From: Acholeplasmataceae bacterium UBA5769
GTDB lineage: Bacteria > Bacillota_I > Bacilli_A > Acholeplasmatales > Acholeplasmataceae
Reading direction: 5' to 3'
DNA length: 64,000 nucleotides
Assembly: GCA_002418725.1 (NCBI GenBank)
Contig: DIER01000043.1
Span: 1-64,000 of the forward strand
Shown here: positions 44,935 to 54,012 of the stretch, piece by piece
Numbering within the stretch: the first letter of the stretch is position 1
Layout of the letters: each line of letters starts with the position of its first letter
Program-made: the position numbers and the translations under genes
Notes under the pieces: generated by a model
Database searches by the model: none
The model's input: only the letters and a program-made list of their open reading frames with translations
Told to the model about the DNA's origin: nothing

Positions 44935-46830
44935 CTATGCGTCAATATTGTTCGCGTAAATCGCGTTTTCTTGAATAAATTGTTTTCTTGGTTCAACTTC
45001 TTCACCCATAAGCATGGAGAAGACCTGATCCGCATCCATTGCATCCTTCAAAGAGACTTGAAGTAAGGTGCGTGTTTCTGGATCCATCGTGGTTTCCCAT
45101 AGTTGTTCTGGATTCATTTCCCCAAGACCTTTGTAACGCTGAATGGTTGGGCGTCCACCGACTTCTTCAAGTGCTTTTTGGAGTTGTTCATCGCTATAAA
45201 CGTATTGAACTCGTTTCCCTGATTGAACTTTATATAGTGGTGGTTGTGCAATGAAAACATAACCTAAATCGATTAAAGGCTTCATAAATCTAAAGAAGAA
45301 GGTTAATAAAAGCGTACGAATATGCGCACCATCGATATCGGCATCGGTCATGATGACCACTTTGTGATAACGTGCTTTTTCAGCATCAAACTCTTCGCCA
45401 ATACCTGTACCAAGTGCTTGGATCAGTGATAAAATTTCTTTATTGCTTAAAATCTTATCAATTCTCGCTTTTTCGACGTTTAAAACTTTACCTCTTAGTG
45501 GTAGGATCGCTTGATATTCTGACTCTCTACCCTGCTTAGCTGAACCGCCCGCAGAATCACCTTCCACGATATAGATTTCAGAGATGATAGGGTCTTTACT
45601 TCTGCAGTCTGCAAGTTTAGATGCAAAACCAAGTGCATCAAGAGGTGACTTTCTACGTGTAGCTTCTCTTGCCTTCTTTGCAGCGATACGTGCACGTGAA
45701 GCCATGAGACACTTTTCAACGATCCCCTTAGCATCGGATGGATTTTCTAATAAATAGCGCTCAAAACCATCACCAAAGACTTGTGACGTGATGCCACGGA
45801 CTTCTGGATTACCCAATTTGGTTTTTGTTTGTCCTTCAAATTGAGGGTTTGGATGTTTCACTGAGATAATGGCTGTTAACCCTTCACGTGTATCTTCACC
45901 TAAGAAGGAATCATCCTTTTTAAGCATGCCAGATTCTGTGCCGTACTTGTTTAAAATACGTGTCAGTGCCATTTTATAACCGTCTTCATGCATCCCACCT
46001 TCATGTGTAGGGATGTTATTGGTAAACGAATAAAGGTTTGTCGCGTACGAGTCGTTATATTGCATCGCAATTTCGATTTGAATACCATCGACTTCTTTTT
46101 CCATATAAATCACTTCTTGAGTGACTTTACCTTTACCAACGTTTAAGAAGGTTACGTATTCGACGATACCACCTTCATAATGATATGTGTGTTCAACAGG
46201 AAGGTCACCGCGTTGATCTGAGATGGTAATCTTAATGCCTTTGTTTAAGAAGGCTAATTGTTGGATTCTATTTCTTAACACTTCATAATCATAAGTGGTT
46301 GTTTCTGTGAACACCAGATGATCTGCCTTGAAGGTTACAATCGTTCCTGTATGCGATGAACTACCAATCACTTGAACATCTGTGACAGGTATACCACGTT
46401 CATAACGCTGTTCATACGCTTTATCATCACGATGGATCTCAACTAAAAACCATTCTGAGAGTGCATTAACAACAGAAGCGCCTACGCCGTGGAGACCTCC
46501 AGAGACTTTATAGGACTTGCCGTCAAACTTACCACCAGAGTGAAGCGACGTTAAAATCGTCTCAACAGCGGGACGGTGTGTTTTAGGATGTAGATCCACA
46601 GGAATACCACGACCATCATCTGTGACTCTGATGATTTCGCCCTTGAGGAGTTCTAGCTTAATGTTTGTCGCATATCCCCCTAAAGCTTCATCAATCGAGT
46701 TATCGACGATTTCCCATACAAGATGGTGTAGTCCTCGAGCTCCTGTACTACCAATATACATACCAGGGCGTTTTCTAACCGCCTCTAGACCTTCTAAGAT
46801 TTGAATATTCGATGCATCATAATTGGACAT
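44935..46830 (-). CDS. gyrB: DNA gyrase subunit B
   Basis: 631 residues. GHKL ATPase (EIVDNSIDEALGGY; GLHGVGASVVNALS), transducer, and Toprim domain (EGDSAGGSAKQGR; DADIDGAHIRTLLLTFF). Supplies ATP hydrolysis for gyrase. Immediately follows recF (five bases). Confidence 0.97.
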   Translation of the reverse strand: MSNYDASNIQILEGLEAVRKRPGMYIGSTGARGLHHLVWEIVDNSIDEALGGYATNIKLELLKGEIIRVTDDGRGIPVDLHPKTHRPAVETILTSLHSGGKFDGKSYKVSGGLHGVGASVVNALSEWFLVEIHRDDKAYEQRYERGIPVTDVQVIGSSSHTGTIVTFKADHLVFTETTTYDYEVLRNRIQQLAFLNKGIKITISDQRGDLPVEHTYHYEGGIVEYVTFLNVGKGKVTQEVIYMEKEVDGIQIEIAMQYNDSYATNLYSFTNNIPTHEGGMHEDGYKMALTRILNKYGTESGMLKKDDSFLGEDTREGLTAIISVKHPNPQFEGQTKTKLGNPEVRGITSQVFGDGFERYLLENPSDAKGIVEKCLMASRARIAAKKAREATRRKSPLDALGFASKLADCRSKDPIISEIYIVEGDSAGGSAKQGRESEYQAILPLRGKVLNVEKARIDKILSNKEILSLIQALGTGIGEEFDAEKARYHKVVIMTDADIDGAHIRTLLLTFFFRFMKPLIDLGYVFIAQPPLYKVQSGKRVQYVYSDEQLQKALEEVGGRPTIQRYKGLGEMNPEQLWETTMDPETRTLLQVSLKDAMDADQVFSMLMGEEVEPRKQFIQENAIYANNIDA

Positions 46831-46835
46831 ATTCT

Positions 46836-47864
46836 CTACTCCTTTTTCAAATAAATCATCTGGATGTGTTCACCCTCTATGTGATGTGTGCTGTTCATGA
46901 TAATTTGGTGTTCTTTTGGCAATTCTTTTAGAAAGAGTTTTTGTCTTTCTTCATCAAGTTCACTTAATACATCATCGAGCAACAAGGTTACATGTTGGTT
47001 TGTTTTCTTTTTTATGAGCGCCAGAAGCGCTAATTTGACCGCTATGACCATCAGACGTTGTTCCCCTTGTGATGCATAACTCTTCGCATCAAATCCGTTA
47101 AAACGGAAGGAGAGGTCATCTCTGTGTGGCCCTATTTGTGTGGTTTGATATAAAATATCTTGCTTTTGGTTTTTCTTTAACGCATTTAAAAATGTTTTTT
47201 CATCGACATCAGGCTCATAGATTAAATCAACTTGATGCGAGGAAAACCGTTGATAAGCTTCTTTGTAGAAAGTGTTTAACTCTTGAATAAACAATCTTCG
47301 CTCTTCGATGATTTTAACGCCAACTTCATAAAGCTGTTCGCCTAAAATATTCAAGAACGTTAGGTCGTCTTCTAATGTTAATTTTTTTAATAAACTGTTT
47401 CGTTGTTTTAACACTTGCTTATATGTGTTTAAGTGACGCAAGTAGTTTTTATGGAGTTGCATCCATTCAAGATCGATAAACTGTCTTCGTTCTTGTGGTG
47501 AACCTTGAATCAACTCTAAATCTTCTGGAGCAAACATCACGATGCGAAGATGCCCGATGAAATCACTAATCTTTCGTTTTTCAACGCCATTGATGGATGC
47601 GCGTTTTCCGGTTTTAGATAGAACCACTTCATAACGATCATCATCAGTCCATAGTTTGACAGAAGCAAATGGCTCTCCGTTTGAAATCATTTCTTTTTCA
47701 TCGTTTGTTCGATGTGACTTAGTCGTTGCACAAAAATAAATAGCTTCTAATATACTTGTTTTTCCTGAACCATTAAGCCCTTGGATATATGCAAAAGGTT
47801 TATCGAATGAAAGTTCTAAATACTTGTGGTTACGAAGTTGCTTTAATGTTATTTTTTTGATCAT
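46836..47864 (-). CDS. recF: DNA replication and repair protein RecF
   Basis: 342 residues from ATG at 47864 (MIKKITLKQLRNH). Walker A GLNGSGKTSILEA near 31, signature SQGEQRLMVIAVKLA near 262 and Walker B LLLDDVLSELD near 290. Loads RecA at gaps with RecO/RecR. The start lies inside yaaA (35-base overlap) with a weak ribosome site, so it probably depends on yaaA translation. Confidence 0.95.
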   Translation of the reverse strand: MIKKITLKQLRNHKYLELSFDKPFAYIQGLNGSGKTSILEAIYFCATTKSHRTNDEKEMISNGEPFASVKLWTDDDRYEVVLSKTGKRASINGVEKRKISDFIGHLRIVMFAPEDLELIQGSPQERRQFIDLEWMQLHKNYLRHLNTYKQVLKQRNSLLKKLTLEDDLTFLNILGEQLYEVGVKIIEERRLFIQELNTFYKEAYQRFSSHQVDLIYEPDVDEKTFLNALKKNQKQDILYQTTQIGPHRDDLSFRFNGFDAKSYASQGEQRLMVIAVKLALLALIKKKTNQHVTLLLDDVLSELDEERQKLFLKELPKEHQIIMNSTHHIEGEHIQMIYLKKE

Positions 47865-48069
47865 CTGCAATCACATACTCATTTTTCCCAATGGTCACGA
47901 TGTCTCCGGGATAACATTTCTTACCGCGCTCAGTTCGTCTTTCTTGGTTGACAAAGACGTTGTTGTTTAATAAAAAAAACTTGGCTTCTCCCCCTGAACC
48001 AATGTGATCAGTTGCTTTTAACAACTGTCCTAAAGTGATATATTCAGTTGTGATTTTAAATTTTTTCAT
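47830..48069 (-). CDS. yaaA: S4-domain RNA-binding protein YaaA
   Basis: 79 residues with an S4 motif (LGQLLKATDHIGSGGEAKFFLL). Conserved small gene between dnaN and recF in Firmicutes; implicated in ribosome assembly in related bacteria. Contains the yaaA hallmark QERRTERGKKCYPGD. Overlaps recF. Confidence 0.92.
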   Translation of the reverse strand: MKKFKITTEYITLGQLLKATDHIGSGGEAKFFLLNNNVFVNQERRTERGKKCYPGDIVTIGKNEYVIADDQKNNIKATS

Positions 48070-48223
48070 CGTTTTACCTCTGCTATCCTTTTATATTATA
48101 TCATAATATAATCAAAAAGACATCCCTTTTCTACTTTTTTTTACCCTATCAATCCTTAGTTTAGACCTATTCATAAAACGTTGTTAGAATGGAAATTTCA
48201 ACGATTTTCTTTTCTGACAAAAA

Positions 48224-48245
48224 AAGAGCCACAACTGTAGCTCTT
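48224..48245 (-). terminator. Intrinsic terminator after dnaN
   Basis: Minus-strand stem AAGAGC/GCTCTT around an inner ACA/TGT pairing, followed by seven T residues. It would separate dnaN from yaaA-recF-gyrBA; spacer 48070-48223 holds no gene. Confidence 0.75.
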
Positions 48246-48263
48246 ATGTTTTAAGTGTTGTTT

Positions 48264-49394
48264 TTAGTCAATTCGAACAGGTAAAATCAAATGAAGTAAA
48301 TCGACATCAAGTTGTCCTTTAATGACAAATGGTTTCACTTCACCAGCAAACTGAATTTGAATCTCTGATGAACTAAATGATTTTAATGCTTCAACTAAAT
48401 AACGTGAAGAGAAGGCAATCTTGATGACTGGTCCTGTCACGTCTGAAGAAGGAATAATTTCTTCAAGTGCATCACCAACTTCGTTATTGGTTGAACTGAT
48501 TTCAACCACACGGTCTGGTCTTAAACTCATCTTAATGATGTTATAATTCGTTTCACGATCTCTTGGTGAAAGCAGAGACACACGTTCTACAGCTGCAAGA
48601 AGTTCTTCTTTGTTAAATGGAATAATCACAGGAAACTCAATAGGAATGATACGCATAGTATCTGGATAAGTTCCTTCAAGTAAACGTGTTTGAAACAAAA
48701 TCTTATTCATTCTAAATAAAACTTTATTTGGGTTGATAAATAATTCAACATCATCGTTGTAAGTATCCAAAATCTTTGAAAGTTCATCCAAACTCTTGTT
48801 AGGAATAACGATATCAAATTGCTTACTGTGTGTTCTTAACTTCACATTTTTTTGTGATAAACGATAAGAGTCTGTTGCCACACAATACAAGTGATTATCC
48901 AAATATTTGAAATTAACACCTGTTAAGATAGGACGTTTTTCTGATGTTGCTGTGGAATAATTGGTCTCTTTGATGATGGTTTTAATCAATTGAGAATCTA
49001 AAACGATAGGATCATCCAAGTCAAGGAAATCAATTTCAGGATAGTCTTCAACATCCATCAGTCTTAATTTAAACTCAGAGCGATCCGCTTTAATCACGAT
49101 AAGTTTATCTTCAATCAAAGCAAATTCAACTCTTTGTGAGCTGATTTTACGCATGATTTCAATTAAGTATTTTCCTGGTATAGCAACTTTACCACCTTGT
49201 TTGATAGCTAAAGAATGATCATCGATTAACACTTGGATAGCAACATCTGTATTGCTTGTAGTTAATAGAATATGATCCTCGTTCACTTCAAATTTAACAG
49301 CGTAAAGAATAGGGAGTGGTGTTTTTGAAGGAAGACCTTTTTGAACGATAAGAAGTTGATTGAGTAGTACGTCACGATCGATACTGAAAATCAT
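48264..49394 (-). CDS. dnaN: DNA polymerase III beta subunit (sliding clamp)
   Basis: 376 residues, normal three-domain clamp; N-terminal MIFSIDRDVLLNQLLIVQKGLP and the C-terminal LHLILPVRID that fits the family end (LILPVR). Tethers polymerase III to DNA. AAAGGAG seven bases before ATG; promoter with a DnaA box in its leader lies between it and dnaA. Confidence 0.97.
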   Translation of the reverse strand: MIFSIDRDVLLNQLLIVQKGLPSKTPLPILYAVKFEVNEDHILLTTSNTDVAIQVLIDDHSLAIKQGGKVAIPGKYLIEIMRKISSQRVEFALIEDKLIVIKADRSEFKLRLMDVEDYPEIDFLDLDDPIVLDSQLIKTIIKETNYSTATSEKRPILTGVNFKYLDNHLYCVATDSYRLSQKNVKLRTHSKQFDIVIPNKSLDELSKILDTYNDDVELFINPNKVLFRMNKILFQTRLLEGTYPDTMRIIPIEFPVIIPFNKEELLAAVERVSLLSPRDRETNYNIIKMSLRPDRVVEISSTNNEVGDALEEIIPSSDVTGPVIKIAFSSRYLVEALKSFSSSEIQIQFAGEVKPFVIKGQLDVDLLHLILPVRID

Positions 49395-49456
49395 ATGCGG
49401 GCTCCTTTTATTTTTTTATATTCATCTTTTAATTATTGTTGTTACAAATGTGGGTT

Positions 49457-49465
49457 TGTGGATAA
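49457..49465 (-). promoter_or_regulatory. DnaA box in dnaA-dnaN spacer
   Basis: Exact TTATCCACA on the minus strand, about 30 bases downstream of the dnaN -10. Could serve DnaA control of dnaN or be part of a bipartite origin. Confidence 0.75.
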
Positions 49466-49492
49466 ATCCGATAAAGGCTTTATACTGCTATT

Positions 49493-49498
49493 ATTATA
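49493..49498 (-). promoter_or_regulatory. -10 element of dnaN promoter
   Basis: Minus-strand TATAAT with extended TGG before it, and TTTATA 17 bases upstream as a weak -35. Confidence 0.55.
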
Positions 49499-49524
49499 CC
49501 ACATTTCCAACATTTTATAAACAG

Positions 49525-50889
49525 TTATTTTTTGTTAAATGCGTCGATTTTTTTGAGAATTGTGTCGACTGCAATACGCAATGCAGCATCTTGTTTTAAA
49601 TCATTATCTATCTTTTCACAAGCTGCTAAAACGGTAGAATGATCACGGTCTCCAAACAGAGAACCAATCGTTTTATATGGAATGTTATATCTTATTTTAA
49701 TAATATACATCGCGATGTGACGAGGTAAGATATATTTTGAATGGCGCTTTTTACCGATTAAATCCTCTAAGGTAATCCCATAGAAATCACTGACGATCGA
49801 TTGTATGCGATCATAGTTGTTTTCATTGAGAGAATCACTTTTCCGTTTCGTTTTTAAAAGGGGTTCCAGAGCCTCATTGACGCTTTCAACTGTTAAATCT
49901 AGGTTGTTGGTCAAACAGTAGAATAGGACGCGTTTTAAAGCCCCTTCGAGCTCTCTAATGTTGGTCACAAAGGATGATGCAATAAACTCTAAAACATTAT
50001 TAGGAATATCGTGAATATCACTGGATTCAGAAGCAAGCTTGCGCTTTAAGATTTCAATACGATGTTCTAAATCAGGTACTTGAATATCAACGGTTAATCC
50101 CACTTCAAAACGTGAGGTTAAACGTGTCATAATATTTTTTAATTCAGAAGCTGGTTTATCACTTGTGATGACGATCTGTTTGTTTGCCTGATAAAGGTAA
50201 TCAAACAATTTAAAGAATTCCATCTGTGTTTTTGTCGCACCACCCATGATTTGGATATCATCGACAAGGAGCACATCAATTTCACGGTATTTTGCGTTAA
50301 AATCTTCCATTCGTTCTTTTTTAAGAAGGTTAGCGAAATCTTCGATAAAACCATCCGCTTTCACATATAGAACCTTTTTATTAATATCTTGATCTAAAAT
50401 ATAGTTACCGATAGCCTGCATTAAGTGCGTTTTTCCTAATCCAACATCTCCAAAGATGTAAAGTGGGTTAGCAACAGCACCAGGTTGGTCAGCAACCTTC
50501 ATGGCCATGCGGAATGCAAACATGTTAGATTTACCAACAACAAAATTATCAAACGTATACGTCGCGTTCAGATTTCCTGGTCGATATTTTAGACTTAAAT
50601 TTCTTTCAGGGCTAATCAACGTTTCTTCAGGGATCATTTCTGAGGCAGTTACAAACTTAAACCGGATCGGAACCTGATTGAATTTTTGTGCTAACGTGTT
50701 GATTTTACCGAGATAAAGTCGATTGATTCGATTTTTGATAAACTCGCTTGGAACGATCACATAAACGTGGTCATTGGCATATTTGTGTGTGGACTTTAGC
50801 GGCTCAAAAACTTCTTGAAAAATATCTTCACTAAAGGTTGTCTCAAGCTCTGCTAAAATGCGCTGCCAAAGCAGGTCGTATGTATTCAT
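49525..50889 (-). CDS. dnaA: Chromosomal replication initiator DnaA
   Basis: 454 residues from the ATG at 50889 (MNTYDLLWQRIL), supported by AAGGGG; a longer frame upstream runs into the origin. Domain III AAA+ with Walker A GDVGLGKTHLMQ, Walker B VLLVDDIQ, and domain IV DNA-binding signature GDRDHSTVLAACEKI. Melts oriC and loads helicase. Confidence 0.97.
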   Translation of the reverse strand: MNTYDLLWQRILAELETTFSEDIFQEVFEPLKSTHKYANDHVYVIVPSEFIKNRINRLYLGKINTLAQKFNQVPIRFKFVTASEMIPEETLISPERNLSLKYRPGNLNATYTFDNFVVGKSNMFAFRMAMKVADQPGAVANPLYIFGDVGLGKTHLMQAIGNYILDQDINKKVLYVKADGFIEDFANLLKKERMEDFNAKYREIDVLLVDDIQIMGGATKTQMEFFKLFDYLYQANKQIVITSDKPASELKNIMTRLTSRFEVGLTVDIQVPDLEHRIEILKRKLASESSDIHDIPNNVLEFIASSFVTNIRELEGALKRVLFYCLTNNLDLTVESVNEALEPLLKTKRKSDSLNENNYDRIQSIVSDFYGITLEDLIGKKRHSKYILPRHIAMYIIKIRYNIPYKTIGSLFGDRDHSTVLAACEKIDNDLKQDAALRIAVDTILKKIDAFNKK

Positions 50890-51220
50890 ATAAAAACCCC
50901 TTATTTCATCGTAAACATAGAATATCACACTTACACAAAAATGAACGAAAAAGATATCCACAGTTTTTGTGGAAAACAACAAGAGGTATGCTGTTGATAA
51001 GTGGAAAGATTGTGGAAAACCAGGTAATTCTTACGCCTTTATTAAGCCAATCTTAAACTTTACCCAGTTATCCACATTTCCACAAAAAAGTGGTTAAGTT
51101 ATCCACAATAGAAAAGAGCATGACAAGTTGAAAATATCATGTAAAAACATCATTCTTTCGTCATTCATTCAACGCTCACGGTCACAGGTGATTCAATCGT
51201 AAAAAAAAGCTAAGTTTATG
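50890..51220. other. Replication origin (oriC)
   Basis: A+T-rich spacer between dnaA and rpmH with clustered DnaA boxes. Exact TTATCCACA at 51068-51076 and 51099-51107 (plus). One-mismatch copies: ATATCCACA at 50954-50962 (plus), and on the minus strand 50968-50976, 50992-51000 and 51011-51019. Gene orientation switches here, minus to the left and plus to the right, as expected at a bidirectional origin. Confidence 0.9.
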
Positions 51221-51221
51221 G

Positions 51222-51250
51222 TTGACAAATGTAGGGTCTTTTTATATAAT
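51222..51250 (+). promoter_or_regulatory. Consensus sigmaA promoter of rpmH
   Basis: TTGACA (51222-51227), 17-base spacer, TATAAT (51245-51250): a perfect match to consensus, fitting a highly expressed ribosomal protein gene. Confidence 0.92.
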
Positions 51251-51287
51251 GAAAAAGCATGGTTTCGCAAGAAAGGTGGTTTTATTT

Positions 51288-51422
51288 GTGAAAAGAACAT
51301 ATCAACCAAGTAAGCTAAAGCGCGTTAAGACCCATGGCTTTAGAGCGAGAATGGCTACTGCAAATGGTCGTCAAGTACTAGCTCGTCGCAGATTGAAAGG
51401 CCGCGCATCATTAACTGTATAA
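51288..51422 (+). CDS. rpmH: Ribosomal protein L34
   Basis: 44 residues, KRTYQPSKLKRVKTHGFRAR at the start and the usual basic composition. Starts with GTG at 51288, eight bases after AAAGGTGG; the longer open frame upstream would begin within the promoter. First gene of the right arm next to oriC. Confidence 0.97.
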   Translation: MKRTYQPSKLKRVKTHGFRARMATANGRQVLARRRLKGRASLTV

Positions 51423-51447
51423 ACTTCATCGTTATTTTAAAAACACT

Positions 51448-51508
51448 TGGATTACTCGTTTAAAATAATAACTTCACGTTATTTTTTGAGTAGTCCTTCT
51501 TTTTTTAA
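51448..51508 (+). terminator. Long hairpin between rpmH and rnpA
   Basis: GGATTACTC pairs with GAGTAGTCC and an inner AATAAC/GTTATT stem lies within, followed by TTCTTTTTTT. Probably reduces transcription from rpmH into rnpA, or acts as a processing site. Confidence 0.65.
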
Positions 51509-51523
51509 GATGATTGTAAACCT

Positions 51524-51874
51524 ATGAACAAAAGATATCGCATAAAGAAGAATAGCGAAATCGATGCGATCTTCAAACAAAAGGTTGTCAAAGGAGACAG
51601 TTATTTTGCCATTTATCAAGCTGATGAACCTATGAGTGCACACTTTCGATTCGCATTATCGATTGGTCGTCGCTATGGCAATGCCGTAGCGCGTAACCTC
51701 GCGAAAAGGCGTATTCGTATGATTGTTGCTGAGTTAAAAGATGTCATCATTAAAACGAAAATGTTTGTCATCGTGATTAAGCCAACAGCAGCTCAATTAA
51801 GTTATCAGGATATGAGAACTAAACTTCAAGTTCTATTGAAAAAATCTAAGCTAATGGAGAACCTAAATGAATAA
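51524..51874 (+). CDS. rnpA: Ribonuclease P protein component
   Basis: 116 residues. RNR motif RYGNAVARNLAKRRIR near 48-63. Binds RNase P RNA for tRNA 5' maturation. Weak ribosome site. Overlaps yidC by eight bases. Confidence 0.95.
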   Translation: MNKRYRIKKNSEIDAIFKQKVVKGDSYFAIYQADEPMSAHFRFALSIGRRYGNAVARNLAKRRIRMIVAELKDVIIKTKMFVIVIKPTAAQLSYQDMRTKLQVLLKKSKLMENLNE

Positions 51875-53294
51875 AAAGATTATTTTTACATTAATGATGG
51901 TACTTCTTGTCTTCAGTCTCGTTGCCTGTGGTGGCGGCGCAGATCCGATTAAAAAAGTCGTTTCGAACAATCCAGTTGGTGAAAACGGGGTTTGGGAAAA
52001 ACTTGTCTTTGATCACACTGAAGCCAACAGTATTGTATTTAAAGGAGATAATGGACTATCTTATTGGACATTATCCGAAAAAGGTATGGCATCCTTGATC
52101 AGTTATGATGGATCACTGCCAACCAATGTGTCCACAGATGAAAATGGCGTAAGAACATACACTTACACTGTTTCTGATGTTGAAACATCGTTTCAACTTT
52201 ATGTTAAGCCAGAAACCATTGTTGGAAACCCTGACGATGTTGTGATGATTGCATTCCGTTTTCAAAAGGACAATATTCTCTCACACAAAGGGAAAACATT
52301 TAATCCTACAGGGATGTTGATTTATGTCGTTGAAAGAGATGGCGATGTCACAGAACTTAAGGGTGAAGATGTTAAAGACCAGTTTAATGATTATGACTAT
52401 AACCCAATGGGTGAAGATGGATTTAAAGATCAAATCAGCTATACTGTCACCTTCACACATCAAGATTTCAGTCAAGACTTTGAAGTCTATGTTGCGGGTG
52501 GAGAACGTCCAATCTCAAATCAAGATGCAACATTCTTTGATTGGATCTTAGTTATCCCGGTAGCGTTTATCTTAAACTTCTTTGCAGGAATGTTTGGAAA
52601 CAATTTTGCAGTTGGTATCTTGTTGACAACAATTGTTGTTCGTACATTGGCTTGGCCAATCTATGCGAAGAGCAATGATATGTCGATCAAGATGAACCTT
52701 GCACAACCTGATATGCAACGTGTTCAAAGCAAATATGCAGCTAGAAAAGATCCGCAATCACAGCAAATGATGCAGATGGAAATGATGCAGATTTATAAAA
52801 AACACGGCATCAATGTGTTCGGTTGTTTAATGCCTTTCCTACAAATGCCAATCTTTATCGCGATGTATGGCGTGGTCAGACGTATTACCCTTGAGGGTGG
52901 TATGTACACCGCAGGTGTAAGCAACACGAAATTCCTCGGTTTAGATTTAGCGTTTGTTGCAACAACAGGTACACTCGATATCTTTAGTTTTATTTTAGCA
53001 GCAATCGTTGGTGGCACCATGTTCTTACTTCAACAGATTTCAATGAAGAAGCCAGCGTATGCTAAAAATACAGGTCGTCAAAACTTAAGCCCACAAGCAC
53101 AACAGACTGAAAAAACCATGAAGTACGTCAGTTATGCGATGGTTATTATGATGGCATTTGCATCGTATTCTTCACGCGCTCTTGCGTTATACTGGATTTT
53201 CGGGAACATCTATTCTTTAGGTCAAACCTTAGTAAATCGTAAGATGAATGAGAAGAAACACGAAAAATTAAAGCAAAAGCAGATTTTGGGGTGA
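51867..53294 (+). CDS. yidC: Membrane protein insertase YidC
   Basis: 475 residues. Signal peptide with lipobox LVAC (Cys 21), as in Gram-positive SpoIIIJ-type YidC, then an external region of about 170 residues that is larger than in Bacillus, and the five-helix insertase core with AWPIYAKSNDMSIKM and MPIFIAMYGVVRR. Inserts and folds membrane proteins. Ends in TGA, which overlaps jag. Conserved rnpA-yidC-jag order. Confidence 0.95.
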   Translation: MNKKIIFTLMMVLLVFSLVACGGGADPIKKVVSNNPVGENGVWEKLVFDHTEANSIVFKGDNGLSYWTLSEKGMASLISYDGSLPTNVSTDENGVRTYTYTVSDVETSFQLYVKPETIVGNPDDVVMIAFRFQKDNILSHKGKTFNPTGMLIYVVERDGDVTELKGEDVKDQFNDYDYNPMGEDGFKDQISYTVTFTHQDFSQDFEVYVAGGERPISNQDATFFDWILVIPVAFILNFFAGMFGNNFAVGILLTTIVVRTLAWPIYAKSNDMSIKMNLAQPDMQRVQSKYAARKDPQSQQMMQMEMMQIYKKHGINVFGCLMPFLQMPIFIAMYGVVRRITLEGGMYTAGVSNTKFLGLDLAFVATTGTLDIFSFILAAIVGGTMFLLQQISMKKPAYAKNTGRQNLSPQAQQTEKTMKYVSYAMVIMMAFASYSSRALALYWIFGNIYSLGQTLVNRKMNEKKHEKLKQKQILG

Positions 53295-53299
53295 ATCAT

Positions 53300-53923
53300 A
53301 TGAACTTAAAGAGAGTTGAATTTGAAGCAAAATCATTGCAAGAAGCCGAAAAATTGGCTGTTGAACAGTTAAAATTGCAAATCGACAAGATCAAGTTAAC
53401 CGTCTTAAAAGAAAAGAAAGGTTTACTTGGCTTTGGCACATCAACCTTCTATGAAGCAACACCAAACGTTAATTTAGCAACTGAAGGTAAGGTTTATTTA
53501 GAAAACATTCTTAAAACCATGGACATTAAAACACGCATGGAAGTACGCACTGTAAATGAAGGAACTGAAATCTACTATCACATCGAAAGTGATGAAAATG
53601 CACTTCTGATTGGTAGAGAAGGTAGAACCCTTCTCGCGCTACAGTTTATGCTAAGAAACTATTTAAATCTGTTTGTTGATGATCATCTTGTTGTCTCACT
53701 TGACATTGGTAATTATCACGAAAACCGCAAGAAACAGTTAGAAATTCTTGCAACAAAAACGGCGAAGGAAGTTGCACAAACGAGAATCGCAGTGAAATTA
53801 GATCCAATGAATGCATTTGATCGCCGCATCATCCACACCAAACTTGCTGAATGGCGCGATGTCATCACTGAGTCTGAAGGCGAAGGCGAACAAAGAGCAC
53901 TCGTGATTAAACCTAAGAAATAA
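53300..53923 (+). CDS. jag: Jag/KhpB RNA-binding protein
   Basis: 207 residues: N-terminal Jag domain (MNLKRVEFEAKSLQEAEKLA), KH domain (LIGREGRTLLALQFMLRN) and R3H domain (RRIIHTKLAEWRDVITESEGEGEQR). KhpB binds RNA with KhpA. The ATG at 53300 is preferred; a GTG nine bases upstream overlaps the yidC stop. Confidence 0.94.
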   Translation: MNLKRVEFEAKSLQEAEKLAVEQLKLQIDKIKLTVLKEKKGLLGFGTSTFYEATPNVNLATEGKVYLENILKTMDIKTRMEVRTVNEGTEIYYHIESDENALLIGREGRTLLALQFMLRNYLNLFVDDHLVVSLDIGNYHENRKKQLEILATKTAKEVAQTRIAVKLDPMNAFDRRIIHTKLAEWRDVITESEGEGEQRALVIKPKK

Positions 53924-53929
53924 CGAAAC

Positions 53930-53948
53930 AATGCCGAGCTTCGGCATT
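53930..53948 (+). terminator. Intrinsic terminator after jag
   Basis: Perfect eight-pair stem AATGCCGA/TCGGCATT, three-base loop, then TTTTTCTTT. Confidence 0.9.
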
Positions 53949-53971
53949 TTTCTTTACATGCGTAGCGCTCG

Positions 53972-53991
53972 TATAATGCTCGTGGTATAAT
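53972..53991 (+). promoter_or_regulatory. Twin -10 elements before permuted NlpC/P60-like gene
   Basis: TATAAT at 53972-53977 and again at 53986-53991, with weak -35 regions. Use of the second would exclude the most upstream ATG of the next gene (53992). Confidence 0.5.
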
Positions 53992-54012
53992 ATGGAAAGA
54001 GCGGGTGATATT

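Noticed and set aside
50890..50982. 31-residue N-terminal extension of DnaA
   Set aside because: It lies within oriC, lacks a ribosome site, and known DnaA proteins start at the position of the ATG at 50889.
51222..51287. N-terminal extension of ribosomal protein L34
   Set aside because: It overlaps a perfect -35/-10 promoter; L34 starts at the GTG at 51288 after AAAGGTGG.
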